A model generated the notes under the pieces. That model made no database searches and was not told the DNA's origin. It worked only from the letters and a program-made list of their open reading frames with translations. Positions 26,505 through 39,214 of a stretch of DNA of 64,000 nt are shown piece after piece. How positions within the stretch are numbered: position 1 is the stretch's first letter; each line of letters starts with the position of its first letter. The translations under genes and the position numbers were made by a program. Location of the stretch: assembly GCF_005239225.2 (NCBI RefSeq), contig NC_133293.1:11624333-11688332 (forward strand), given 5' to 3'. Origin of the DNA: Populus alba. Taxonomy: Eukaryota > Streptophyta > Magnoliopsida > Malpighiales > Salicaceae.

Positions 26505-26870
26505 AATTGGTTTATTGAGGTGTTTTTTTTTTTTTTTTTTATTAAACTTGATTTTTTTAATATATTTTTTTTTCTCATATTGTAAAAAAATATACAATTT
26601 TAAAGAAAAAATATATTATTAAATTTTATAAAATTCAACTTGTCAATGTCTCATTATTTTTTTAAAAAAAACTTATTATTTTAAGTTTTTTTTTTTAAAG
26701 CCAAGTCATATTTTCACCAACCATTAAGATTACACTTGGACTCATAAAATCAATTAATTTAATTTGACCCAGCTCATGTACAATTTAGTTTTAAACTAAA
26801 ATTAAACAAATAAATTACTACGGTTTCAAGATTAAATTATTAAATCAAATTTAATAACACAATCAAAATA
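26505..26870. repeat. Dispersed AT-rich repeat, relative at about 41-42 kb
   Basis: Shares 'tattaaattttataaa' preceded by 'ttttaaagaaaa', a long T block and 'ttgaggtgt' with 40990-41125. Its right part (caattaatttaatttgacc ... atttaataacacaa) matches 41850-41965. The class cannot be told; it may be a decayed retroelement. Confidence 0.4.
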
Positions 26871-27725
26871 TTATTCATTCGAACTACTCAGCACGATGGA
26901 CTGGTTAATAGCATATCACATGGTCTGCTTTGAAGTTACTTTTTAATGTTACTTTTCTTTTTTCGTTTTAAATTAAATATCCATCAAATTAACAGAAATA
27001 GCCTACGGTTTATTTACTGGTAACGTATTAAAATGGATTTATTTGTTATTATATGCATTGTCATTTTTTCTACATACTTTGACTAGGAAACAATACCATA
27101 CGAATTTACCGGACATAATTAAATTTATTTTCATAAAGTACGCAAACAAAAACTTCGAAATATTCCCTTGATTATATATAACAAATCATTTTTTTCTGAC
27201 GGGATAGGTTCATAACAGACAAATGCAAAAATCACTAATAATTAATAAAAATTGCTTGTAATGGGCTAAATTTGAATAAATCTTGGAACATCTAGTACGG
27301 CCAATGAATACGAGGGTGGCTGGATTAAAAGATTTAAGTGAATAAAAAATCGTCTAGAGACCTACCTAGTTTTCACACGGTAGTAGTTGCTTTTCTAACA
27401 TACCAAGGTTAGATGCAGTTTCAAGTCAAGAGAGTAGAAAATCATAATGCATGTAAACCAGGCTGAGCTGTGAAAATCATGTGCCCACAGCTCCTTCATT
27501 TAAATTTACTCAGAAGGCGACACCATAAAATAAAGTGAGATGTGATGTTTGATTAAGATACAGAGGCACAGTTGTGGCATATGACAAGCAAATTAAGCTG
27601 ATAAATATAGTACACATTCCTTCGAACCTGGAAGCAAATAATGTGACGGTAGTTGCATATGTACACAACGTCTTTAAATTTAACCTTTTCCACAGCCGGC
27701 CACCGGGCCATCCCTTCCGGGGACC

Positions 27726-30700
27726 TTAGGAGGCCTTCTTCTTGTATTTCCTCGCACAGAAAACATAGACCAGCATGTTGAGAACGCTGAGGCCAGCTAA
27801 AAGCCAGAAGAAATAATCGAGGTGGCCCTCATTCAAGTTATCGGGGATCCATCCTGGCTTCCCACCCGTGGTTGTGAAGTAAGTTACCATAGTCAGAATA
27901 AAAGAGCTCAAGTAATTACCCAAAGACGTAGTCAGGAGTGACAACGCACTGCATAAACTCCGCATTGCATCTGGAGATTCTTCATAGAAGAATTCCATCT
28001 GACCAATGAATGTAAAAACTTCTGAAGCACCTACCAACATATATTGGGGGATTTGCCAAAAAATACTGAGAGGCACTGCAACAGCTTCACCAGCCAACCC
28101 AAGCTCTTTCGCAAGCTGTAGGCGCTTAATCTCCACCAAAGCAGCAGCTGTCATTGATAACACTGAAATGAACAGGCCAATTCCCATACGCTGCAAATCT
28201 GAGAAGCCCCTCTCTTTTCCTGTGAACTTCCTTGCAATGGGAACAACAATCCTATCATAGATTGGCACCCAGCAAATAACACTAACAACATCAAATGATG
28301 ACAGAGATGCAGGAGGAATTGTGAAAGAACCAATTGTCGTGTCCATCAGCATCCCTTGTTCCACAAACATAGTAGACATCTGGGCATACACAGCGGAAAA
28401 GACAATTCCTGTAGCCCAGATTGGAAACATGCGGATCAAAATCTTCAATTCCTCCACCTGCGTGACAGTACAAAGCCTCCAAGGGTTGTGGAAGTCCTCA
28501 CTTTTCATCTCAGCCTCTGACAGCACAGCAGCTTTATCAAGGCACCTGCATGGAATAGCAATTCAGTAAAATCTCCAATTTAGTGCTTGTTAGATGTCAA
28601 AACTTCCACACAAACATACTAAGGTGAGATCAGTGTAAAACGAATCTATTATTATATTGACACAAAAAACAGATCCAATGAAACCTTCTTTACAGTAATC
28701 ATTTGGGACATTGTCTTATTTGTAAAGATTAAAGAGGAATTCTAGATGTATAAATTTGCTCTCTAGTCTTTCCTCAGAAACCACACGAGACAAGATTCCA
28801 CTGCCATGAAAAATTGCAAGAACATGGAAAGATGAAGTTCCAAAGGAAAGGAGAACAGATAAGAAATTAAACATCCAACAGCAAATGTTCCCAACAATCT
28901 ATCCAAGTGGAAGTCCACGATTCTTCTGCTACTAGATAGAGAATAAATAAAGAGTGTTCCACAGGATAATATGTGTTAGCTAAGCCTCTTGTGTTGCACA
29001 TACTTCTAAACTTAAGACATATATATACATATCAATTTAAATTTCAGCAAATGCAACACAGAAGTTAGAAGGTGGAGAGGGAGAGGGAGCAAATTTAACA
29101 GTGTGCTCATGTTAGACACAGCAGCACTTACAAAAATGTAAGCTTAAAAAAACACAATTAGTAAAAAAAATTAAAATAAGATAGCAATTAAACTTCACAG
29201 AAAAAAATAATTTTCAGTGTATTCTGCATAGCACCTTTCATAAAGGCTTATATGAGTTTGTTGGTTATGCTCAGACTGTTTCAAATAAGGCATTTTAGTA
29301 TTAACTAGACAGACCATTCTTGACCACTGTTCAAATTGAATGACCAACTCTGGCATTTGTCTATAAAACACAAAAAAAGATTCAACTTTGGTAAGGATGT
29401 TGAAACTTCAAAACCACTCCTGCTGATTGTGTGGTAATGAATCACTAAACAGCTAGGAATTTTGATTAGAAAAACCAAACCAACATCAAATCAGGATAAA
29501 ATGTTCAGATCTGAGAACAATAAATCAGCTAAAAAGAAATAAGAAAATACTTTAGTTCATCGCTGTGCTCCAGTTTCCGGCTTCCTTCAATAGCAGAGTG
29601 TTTGTCTTGTGTTTCATACAGGAGGCTACTATCTAGAGGAACCTCCAGATTCCACTTATGGAATGATGCAACCAAAACTTGACACATCCTTGTAATAGGG
29701 CTTCCCCCTGGTCTCTGAAATCTGTAAAGGGGTGTGCCTGAAAAGAAGCTAAGAATAGCTATGCCCATGAACAGTGCTGGAATTCCAAATCCTAGTCCCC
29801 AACCGGCGTTGTCTTGAATATATACCAGAAAACTACTTGATACAAGAGCACCAATATTGATTGAAAAATAGAACCAATTGAAGAAAGATCCCTTCTTTAC
29901 CCGTTCCTTGGGATCAGTGTCATCAAATTGATCTGCCCCAAAGGATGAAACACATGGTTTGATGCCACCTGTCCCAAGCGCAATCAGATAGAGGCCAAAA
30001 AAGAATACTGCATACTGAGCTGGAGTTGCTGGAGGGCACAGAGAACCTACGCATTCAGCTGGCTTTAATGCAGGAATAGATGCTGAGAGAGTCAACGCAC
30101 ACATTCCCTGCACCGATTTTCATGTAGAAGTTTAACCAACACTGGAAAAAAAACATGCATCAAGTAAAGGAGTGGTGCATGTTTTTTAAAATATAGATCT
30201 TGCTCGACGTAGCTAATACATCTGACACATAAAAAATGAAACAATCAACAAAACTTCATCCAGACTTTATTGTAGTTATGGTTAGTGGCACAATCAAAAC
30301 AAGAAACTTTTCCATTCCTAAACATCAAACATGGCTTCCTGGAATAAACCATAAGAAAGGAAAGTTGATAAAAGCAGAAACTATTGTTTAACAGGAGTAA
30401 TCAACACCATTAATCATCCTTAATATCCTTTTTATCACACTATTTTCAAAGCATAGCCACTGCAACTAAATCATGTTACTTTCTTTTGTGCTTCCCAAGT
30501 CCTTTGATACAATTTGCAAGAAATCTTAAGAGATGGGCTACTCTGGCATGTTACATATATATTGTAGAATGATCATCAAGTCCACTATGACTAACACAGT
30601 GATCTACGTACAGGGCAGATAGACAAGTTCCTTTTTGATATTCCATAATATCTAGATGCCATACTTACGTGGTTATGACTGCAATTCTTTAAATGAATCA

Positions 30701-33700
30701 CAAAATTGCAATATTTTTTTTTCAAATATTTAACTGACAGGTAAACTTTGCACGACAGCTATCAAAACCAGTGAATTCCTTAGAAATAATTGAATTAAGA
30801 GAAAAAGAGGAACCAAATAAAAAATAAAAAGCATCTTCTACCTCATCCAAACATAAATTCTTGGCCATAGAATAAACTAAGAAGATTTTCAACAAAAGGT
30901 AATACTTGATCAGTCATTTATATGATGAGGCATTACATGGTCCTTAGGAGAGAGCATTTCTATCAAGACACCAAATAATCTATTCTAGCAATCACAAGCC
31001 TTACTTTTGGTACTCTTATGAATTAAAAATTGGAGACGTTCAAGGGATTATTTTGAATAACAGGCCCAAATTCACCACATGCTTGTATTTAAAAGAAAAG
31101 AAAAGTAATAAGAGCCGGAGGTAGCTCCATCAACATTGAGAGATATGAGCATGGATAGAAGCTATATAGTCATGCATTAGAAATGAGGTACTGATCAGAG
31201 CTTTAGGCAAAGAATAAAACTAATGAGTTTGGTTCGCAATTACAATGAAGTAAATTGAGGAGAAAGTAGCAATAGTCCAATATCTTCCCCAACAAGTATC
31301 TGCTAATACAGCTCCGATGAGGGGTGTAAGATAGCATGTCCCTGACCAGGTGGTAACATTTCTTGCAGCCGACACATTTCCTTCATGTAGCTTCTTGGTA
31401 AGGTAAGTGACGAGATTAGTAGCAATCCCATAGTAGGCCAGGCGTTCACAACATTCAGTACCTGTATGAGGTAAGATAAAAGTCAGAAAGACAATAGGAT
31501 ACTTAATCATCCAAGTAGCGTGAAGTTTAATAAATAGTACCCAGTATGAAAGGGCATGCTTTCCAGTTTCCAGTTTTCTGCTTAAGGACAGGGTTCCCAT
31601 TAATGTCAACTGAGCCATCTCCTGTGTAGACATTGCTTTCATCCTGGAAATATAATACGAAACTGCATGTGTGAGAGCCATGGTTTCTGATTTTAACAAC
31701 TTGTGAGTGTGTCCAAAGGGCATCTATAATGACCACAGATAATCAGACTAGTATTTCTGCACTGGTTAAAAAATGGCACCAACCCTTTCAAATGCCACCA
31801 AAAAATAAAAGATAAGACAGGCTCCCTCTATATGCAGCGTGGACACAATTACAGGACAGAATCGGAACACTCCACCTATATGGCAACAGACCCAATTCTA
31901 AGAAAGCAAGAAATTGAGGATTAACAGCAAAGACACACCACACATGCATATCATAGATACTGTTCAGACAAGCTGCTTTTTAAATTTCACTAAACTGCAG
32001 TTCACATGAACAAGATGGTTTAAGAATTTACTTAATTTTCATGTCTTTTTTTCCACTAAATTTCTATGTTACGTGAACTTGGCTATATTAATCAGATATA
32101 AATAAGTTACCAAACACTGGACCCAATAAAAATCAAAGTTTCTGGGACGTGACACCTCTAGCTAGTTAAATATCTATTTCCTCGGAAGAAAGTGAACCTA
32201 ACGTGTCAAAATTTGGAGATAAATCCTGTATTTTTATTATTTAGGACTCTTATCAATACCTGACAAGGACTGGATACTTGTTAATCTTAGCCATCAACTA
32301 ATGCAGCATCAAAGAAGAAAGCCACCTGAACGACTGCCAAGGGCAAACCAGGTGATGTAGGTCAGATTTGAGATTTCTGTTCTACCAAGGATTTGAGGTG
32401 AGGTGAGGTTTATTGTTTGCGGAATTACGGTAGAATAGAGCTTGTTTAGGAAGAAATAAGGAGAAATTAGGATTTGAACAGTAATTCAAAGCACTGAAGC
32501 AACAGAATATTAAAGCAAGAAATAAGAGAAAATAGAAGGAAACTTAGGCAACTAAGCCTTCAAAATGACTCTAAGAAACTCAATTTATTTCATAACTCAA
32601 CTCTCCTAAAAATTAAAACATAGCATTCTTATATAGTGAGATTAAGACTCCCTAAGAGACTAGGATAACTAATTCATACTTGGCTAGGAAATAAACTAAT
32701 AAACTTCTCCATTTGATTATGTGGTCCGGCATGATGCGGTCTGCGTTTTCCCCCAACCACGAATTTGAAAGTTTTCAGTTAATCAACCCTCACCACACCA
32801 CAATTTTGCATAGCTACCACTAAAAACTCTCTTGAAACCTTAGTTAAGAAAAAACTACAATTTGTATCTTTTTTTAAGCCTAATTTTTCAAACCGCGACC
32901 GCAAAAGCTAACAATATGTCAAACACTTTTAAGTGTTGGGTTAATCAATACATATTCTTATTCTGGGCTATTTTAGACACCAAATTCCTAAATAAGACCA
33001 GAACTCCAAGTAATTCTGAAAATTTACTAAAATAGACCACAAATCGCAGAACATGCAGAAATCACATTTCTGCCCCTACTTACAAAATAACCCATAAACC
33101 AAGACTCTAAGGCCCCATTTGTTTATGCTGTTGAAAAGCGCTTTTGCAAAAAAATGAATTTTTTTCACTTCAAATTAATGTTTTTTTTTGTGTTTTTAGA
33201 TTGTTTTGATGCGCTGATGTCAAATGAATTTTGAAAAATAAAGAAATATTATTTTGATGTATTTTCAAGTGAAAATCACTTTGAAAAACAAACGCTACCA
33301 AAATCCCAAAAGGGCTCTAAACCTCAAACACAAAAATCTACCAAGGACAGTTGGTTGTTTTTTTTCTACCAAAAAGACTTCTTTATTGATGAAGCTAACA
33401 TAGCTACTCCGTCACCAGGAACCTAGCAAAATCAATTTTTTTTTTAATATATATATATAGAAAAAAAAACTGAAAACAGCCATGATTGCACCCTATGAAA
33501 CCCAAACCCAGACTTAAACTTTGCTATGCATTGATTACAACCTGCATACTGGAGAAAGCATAGCGGTAAATTACATCTGCCACCAATCGCAAGACAATCA
33601 CAATTCCAATGTTCTATAAACAGAGGCAGTGGTCGTCACTGCAAAATGCAAGTGACCAGAAAACGAAGCTTCTCATTGCATGTGAAAGCTGTCTTGAGTT

Positions 33701-34073
33701 TCAATTTTAATTAACATTTAAGCATCAAAAACCCGAAATTAATCCAAACAAATTGCCAATTCTCAATTCTATTTCTTCTTTTGGATTCAAAATTTCATAA
33801 TAATAACAACAACAAAAAACACCAGAACCCAGAAACAACTTTGTACAACATGTAGCTAGCTAGGTAACAATTCTAACAGGATATTCATGACCTTTGAACA
33901 AAAAAAAATCTTCCAAGCTTGGGACTGGTTTGGGGAGACTTGAATGATTGGTAGGTAAAATAGTGAATTCCTAATAAGAAGCTTCAAAGAAAGGAGAAGA
34001 ATGAGAAAGATAGAGATACCTGTTGAATGAGTCCATCTTCCAAGAGCGATGAATGTTCCTCCACCGAACCCAT
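27726..34073 (-). CDS. NPF8: NPF8-type proton-coupled peptide transporter (POT/PTR family)
   Basis: This is a membrane transporter of the NRT1/PTR family. NPF8 members move di- and tripeptides with protons across the plasma membrane or tonoplast. Five exons join in frame: 34073-34020, 31643-31541, 31461-31244, 30107-29551 and 28545-27726, giving 1752 bp, 583 aa plus stop. The first exon encodes [18 protein letters not shown]. The proton-coupling motif of TM1 reads E55-C-C-E58-R59 followed by LAYYGI. Other family blocks are [18 protein letters not shown], the central loop between exons 4 and 5, and a C-terminus rich in lysine (ARKYKKKAS). Length and layout match Arabidopsis PTR2/NPF8.3. Intron 1 is 2376 bp and carries a MITE-like element; intron 2 is only 79 bp. 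Substrate is inferred from the subfamily. Confidence 0.92.
33108..33320. repeat. MITE-like repeat inside NPF8 intron 1
   Basis: The best-preserved copy of the window-wide family. The left end is 'aaggccccatttgtttatgc'; the right end read in reverse is 'agagcccttttgggattttg'. The core is 'ttttgatgcgctgatgtcaa'. It has no coding capacity and lies in a large intron, where it is probably neutral. Confidence 0.6.
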
Positions 34074-35149
34074 CTTATTATGTTTCTCTTCTCTGGTAAC
34101 ACCCTAAGATTCGATCACAATTCCGACGAAGAAGATGATAAAATCTAATCCGATCGATCGATCTCGTTTATAAACAGAGATAACCACAGGAGTTAGGAGA
34201 GAAGAAGATACCCATGGCCCACGGGTTTATAAGATAAAAAATAAACAAATAAGAAAATAACTATTTTATCCCCAACTATCATACAAATATAATTTCCAAA
34301 TTTGGGTCTCCAACTCCCCATCTATTCGGCATTCATTACCCAATCGACCTTTTGCCTCTAAATTTTTCCATTTAGAAAAATTAAAAGAGACCTATTTGTC
34401 TTTAAATATTATTTTTTAAAAAAATTTCAAAAAAAAAAAAAAGAGGGTTCTTATGGAGTTATTTGGATCATGTCGAGTAGGGAATTTTTTTTAATTAGGT
34501 ATTCAATTGAGAACCATTCTGTAGTTAAGGGTAAATATGTCCTTTGATCCTACGAGCATAAAAAAGTCTGGGAAAAAAAAACAAAAGTAGTTACGGAACT
34601 TTCTAAACTTTAAACCTTGAATCAGTGAAACTTTGAGATGCCGTGTAGTCCTTAAACAGCGTAGTTAGCAGGGAACCCTTCCCAGTAAGTTATCCTACGT
34701 CATCTCATTCATTGAATCGTCAACCTTTTTTCAGTAACTTGAAAATACCCCTAAACTATATGCTTTTTAACTTTTTTGCAGGTTTTTTTCAAGCTAATTT
34801 CTCCGATCCAAATAGATAAGAATGTTTTTTGCCCATTCCGTTCGAGTAATACCGGAAGTTGAAAGGGCAGGTTGTGTATATAACTTTTCTCGACCTTGGA
34901 ACCCGATCTGAACTCCATTAATAACCCTAAAATTTAAAAATATTATAATTATCCCAGGCTATATATATTTACACACATCCTTCTCTCGCTCTCTTCCTTT
35001 TTACTCTCTTCTTCAACCTCCCGATTTCCCTTCCCAGCTGTAGATTATGTCTCACTGACATGATTCTCAAAGAAATGGTGGTATTGTTAAAGTAAAAAAA
35101 AAAAGATAGATATTTGATGCCAAACAAGTGAGTTCACTTCTTTCATTTA

Positions 35150-35345
35150 AAGAGATTTTAAAAATATGGTTGTATTCATATTTTTAAAAAAATTAATTTT
35201 TTTATTATTTTTTTTATATTTTTATCATTTTAATGTGTTGATTTTAAAAATAATTTTTTAAAAAAATAAAAAATTTATTTTAATGTATTTCGGTATAAAA
35301 AACATTTTGAAAACCAACCGCAACCTATATTTTCAAACAAATCTT
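35150..35345. repeat. MITE-like repeat copy
   Basis: The core 'aatgtgttgattttaaaaat' and the end 'ttgaaaaccaaccgcaacct' fit the family. The left end (ttaaaaatatggttgtattc) pairs weakly with the right end as an inverted repeat. Confidence 0.5.
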
Positions 35346-37111
35346 TAATCTTAAATAGTTATAGAGTTGGGTCAAGGTTAATAAAGATTTTATATAAAAT
35401 TATAAATAAAAAAATTATAAATTAGTTTTTTATTATTTTTTATGTGTATTTGACGAGTGGAGTCTTTAAGCAATTTTCATTTTGTATTTGAAGATTTTTA
35501 CTAAGTTGGGATAATTTTCATTCCATAAAATATAATTAATTAATATATATTTCTTACTTATTCTTGAATTTTTTTTTTATTAAATGAAGGCCTTCAAGTG
35601 CGAATTTTTACCAGAAGTTTGCTCATTTTCCTTGTTGATTTTTGTGTATAATAAAAGAGTAAAATGATAATTATATTATTCTAATTCCCAGTACTATTAA
35701 TCTAGGTGTGAAAAATAAGTGCTTTTAGTTTTTTTTTTTTTTTTTTTGAATATTCAGCCATGAGGATTTATTGACAAATAAGTCGCAATAATAAAATACA
35801 AAATATCTCGATTCCTCGACATCCACTTTGATTCCCTATCCTTAGTTTTAAAAATTAAGTATCCTTCTAGTGATGTGATACAATACTTCAGACAAAACAA
35901 CTACTATTGTCGCGACGTTACTTTCTCTTAATTTTATCTACGCTGACAGCGGTAGTTTGGTAGATACAGGACGGACGGAATGGATGGTATATAATATATT
36001 AAAGATTTTTCTCTCCAGTCTCGGGGAATTATAATACAGGTGTTTGTAACCCTCGCTGCTCTGTCATTGGTTGGATTTTTTTCTCTCTCAACCTCCAATT
36101 GCGTGCCGCCCTCAAGAACTTCGCATGAACCTTTCAGCTTGTTTTTCCTTAGAGATATTGTCCTTCTTTTAGTTGCAATTTTTTTTTTTTTATTTGAATA
36201 GATTATTTTGGTTTGAAAAGTTTTTATGAATTTTCTTTTTCAAATTTTTTCATCTTTTAAATTGGATCCATGTATTTTATTGAATATTTTTTTAATTAAG
36301 ATTATTTTAAAAATTATTATTTTTATTTCATCCCTTTTATTTTTTTTCCTATTAGGTTTGATCATTATTTTTTTGATAAAATTTTTTTTTTTTTTAGTTT
36401 GATGATTTTTTTAATTGATATTTTTTAGATGAATCATTTAACATTAATTTGGTTCGGGATTGAGCTTTTTATTGAGCACGAATCTAGAATTTCATGAATT
36501 ATGAATTTGGATAATTAACTCAAGTTTAGGAGATTCCGTTTAAATTTATTTTGTTTTTTATATTATTAAATTAAAATTACTTTTTTAAAAATGTTATTAA
36601 ATTAATGAAGCTTATTGAATTTAATAACAATAGTCTCAATTTTATTTTATTTTTACTTCTTTAGAAACTTCATGTTATCTTTTTTTCTTTTTTTTTTTGG
36701 TTCAGAGAAATTTAACCCCATTAATGTTATAACATTAAACCAGGTTTACTAAAATCACTTTTTCTGGTTCTTTTATTTTAAAATTGATTTTTTTATTTCA
36801 CCTTTTAATTCTCTAGAATCATGCTTCTTGAATTGTTTCAATATTATTTTTATAGGATTATCACTGTCTTATACCCTGAATCATAAATTTTAAAGATTAA
36901 TCATGTTCTTAACCCACTGTCTTAACTTATATTCATCATGGTGCTGCCGTTCCAATTATTTTTTATAAAAAAACATCAAATATATCATTATTTAAGTAAT
37001 TCAAAAGGATCATCTAATATGTTATTATTTAAGTAATTTAAAAGTGTTTTGGATGCATCAATTTTTTACTTCCCGATGTCTTCACAATTTTTAAGGTTGG
37101 AAAAAAACGAT

Positions 37112-37159
37112 TAAACCCGGGCGAAGCGCAGGTTAAAAAAAAAAAAAAAAAAAAAAAAA
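37112..37159 (+). repeat. Imperfect hairpin followed by a long A run
   Basis: A small imperfect stem (aacccgggc / gcgcaggtt around a gaa loop) is followed by an uninterrupted A run to 37159. This looks like the 3' end of a retroposed element. A Helitron-type end is less likely because no CTRR follows the hairpin. Confidence 0.35.
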
Positions 37160-37672
37160 CCCCAAGAAGTTCCTAAACAATGAGTTGTCCCGAATGACCA
37201 TCATCTATATCAATATACTGGAGTTCCAAGTAGCTTGAACAGGGGGTATCATCACAGTCCCACCACCGCTTTGGTTTCCGACTCAAAGTTTACAGAACAG
37301 ATTTACCAGGCGAAAATAGTTACAAACATATGGCCAAGATAAACTAGTAACCGTGTTGGTGAACACAGAGAAACGGTTATAAAATCATAACCTCCCCACT
37401 ATGTTGTCAAAATATCGAAACTGTCCAAATATCCATCGAACATGATATCCATCAATTCATGGGAGAAAGAAAAAAAAAGTCTACTAATTGCGCACACAAC
37501 AATCAAAACTAAAGTTCAAAATTTTGCATCCAAAAATATCTAGCACAGTAGTCAGAAATGGAATAATGTTGAAGGGTAGGGTGAGATGTGAAAGGGAGAA
37601 GAGTTCCAACACGGATTATCATGGAATCAAAACGATCTAGTTTTACAAGTAAAAGTTTTAAGATCACAAGTC

Positions 37673-38578
37673 CTAGGCATCAACAGTTGTCACCTGTTGC
37701 CACTCCCCATCTACAGCTTCTTTCCACAATGTTACATTGCTGTTCCCATCAGCAACAGCCAATATGTTTCCAGTTAGTGACCACGAGACCCTCCAAACTG
37801 GAGCCTTGAAATCATGCAAGACCTTACCTTCCCATTGATCACCTTCCTTTGCCACGGTCCATATAATAACCTTCCCATCCTGCGAGGCACTAGCGATAGT
37901 AGATTTTGGAAGGCCCAAGTTGGGTGCCCAAGCAACATCCCTCACCCAATCAGCATGCATATTAAGAGCTGGAAAGCAATCCAGCTTCCAATTCCCATTA
38001 TACAGTTTCCACACTTTGACGGTATTATCACAACCACCTGAGCAAAGCTTCTGAGCAGGGTCAAGCAAACCAGAACCAACAAGGGCACCGGGTGCCGTGG
38101 ATGGGGCCCATGAAACAGAAGTTACACCAGCAGGGTGAGCTTGATCAATCCTCGATGTGTCCCAATTGCCATCAGCTCGTGCAGTAAAAACAGATATATT
38201 CCCATCAGATGAACCGCACGCCAAACAAAGGCCCAGTTCATGAGGTGCCCAAGCAATGGAATTGACAGATGATTTGTGATCATCAAAAACATGAGCTTGG
38301 ATCCAATCATTCTGATTACCCTCCTTCCAAATTATGACTCGCCCATCATAAGAACATGAAGCAAGCAACGAGCCAAATTTCGGGTGAGCCCAAGCTACTT
38401 GCCAAACTGGGCCTTGGTGCCCGGTCAGATTTGCAAGATGCTGAGAAGAATTGTTGTTCACCCCAACTATCTTGATTGATTGATCCGATGATGCAGTTGC
38501 AATCCGCTTGCCATAATAATCCATTGCAACATCATGGACAGTGTCTTCATGGCCAGTTTCAATTTTCTGAGACGGCAT
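37673..38578 (-). CDS. SEC13: SEC13 protein, COPII coat and nuclear pore component
   Basis: SEC13 pairs with SEC31 in the outer COPII coat for ER-to-Golgi vesicles and also works in the nuclear pore Y complex. The 301-residue protein is one uninterrupted coding exon, matching the length of plant SEC13 (about 301-302 aa). It starts MPSQKIETGHEDTVHDVAMD and shows the six WD blades of this family: HQGPVWQVAWAHPKFG, CSYDGRVIIWKEGNQ, CGSSDGNISVFTARADG, GGCDNTVKVWKL, HADWVRDVAWAPNLGLPKS and the last blade ending VTLWKEAVDGEWQQV. An open six-bladed propeller completed by a partner's blade is the known structure. The 5' UTR is split by an intron (39214-38605). The downstream region on the minus strand is probable 3' UTR to about 37380. 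Confidence 0.96.
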   Translation of the reverse strand: MPSQKIETGHEDTVHDVAMDYYGKRIATASSDQSIKIVGVNNNSSQHLANLTGHQGPVWQVAWAHPKFGSLLASCSYDGRVIIWKEGNQNDWIQAHVFDDHKSSVNSIAWAPHELGLCLACGSSDGNISVFTARADGNWDTSRIDQAHPAGVTSVSWAPSTAPGALVGSGLLDPAQKLCSGGCDNTVKVWKLYNGNWKLDCFPALNMHADWVRDVAWAPNLGLPKSTIASASQDGKVIIWTVAKEGDQWEGKVLHDFKAPVWRVSWSLTGNILAVADGNSNVTLWKEAVDGEWQQVTTVDA

Positions 38579-38604
38579 TTTGTAATCAAAACGATTCTTT
38601 TCTC

Positions 38605-39214
38605 CTACAAAGTAACAAATACTTGTCGTCTGTTGCCCAAAAAATGAAAGCCGAATAAATATCGTATCAATTAATAAGCATAGAGGCAGTCATCAGACCT
38701 GGTATTTCTACTTTCAGAAGATACGCAACTATGAACATTGGGAGAATTTTTAACAGACCTAGTCTATTTCTGTTAAGTCAAAATATGTGTGATTTTGACG
38801 AATTAAATTAATTAATCAATTCAAACGATTCATAAGAAAATAACTGAATAAAAGCACCACCCACACGAGGAGAATTCACAGAAATTCAGATCCTGCTAAT
38901 TCACTATAGAAACTAAGCAAAACCGATCCCCTTTTGAGCAGATTAATAAACAAAAAACCTAATAATAGAAAAAAGGAATTCGACCCAGAGCTCTAAATTC
39001 AAAATCACCGTCACATTACAGAAACCCTAATCTTAAAAATAGATTTGCAGAACACAAGGATTCACAATAAAACCCTCAATAAAACGGATGCTCTTTAGCT
39101 AAATTGCTATGAAAAATAGATGAATGAATAGAGGGATCGATTAGATCTGAGCAAAAAATTACGAGCCGCATGATACATAAACAAATCCAACTGTGTGTTC
39201 GAGACTAATCATAC
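38605..39214 (-). other. 5'-UTR intron of SEC13
   Basis: The donor at 39214 reads cgcag/gtatga and the acceptor ending at 38605 reads actttgtag/gagaa on the minus strand. The acceptor lies 26 bp before the SEC13 ATG. Introns in the leader of housekeeping genes often raise expression. It contains the segment shared with GAD intron 2. Confidence 0.7.
38659..38828. repeat. Shared segment, copy A, in the SEC13 5'-UTR intron
   Basis: About 92% identical over about 170 bp to 45996-46164. By eye I count about a dozen substitutions and one small indel. Shared words include 'ataagcatagaggcagtcat', 'cagacctggtatttctact' and 'gtgtgattttgacgaattaa'. No terminal inverted repeats or tRNA boxes are seen. 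Confidence 0.9.

Larger units (their letters stand above)
24480..27700. other. Intergenic, AT-rich, repeat fragments
   Basis: No gene is supported. It contains a SINE-like element (25385-25568) and an AT-rich dispersed repeat (26505-26870) with a relative near 41-42 kb. The remaining sequence is low-complexity A/T with long T runs. Confidence 0.4.
34210..37380. other. Intergenic between NPF8 and SEC13
   Basis: No gene is supported. It holds a MITE-like copy at 35150-35345, T-rich low-complexity DNA at 36180-36850, and a hairpin followed by a long A run at 37118-37159. The stretch 35750-36130 is less AT-rich but encodes nothing recognisable. Confidence 0.4.

Noticed and set aside
37100..37160. 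Helitron 3' terminus
   Set aside because: The stem has two mismatches and is followed by an A run rather than a short spacer and CTRR.
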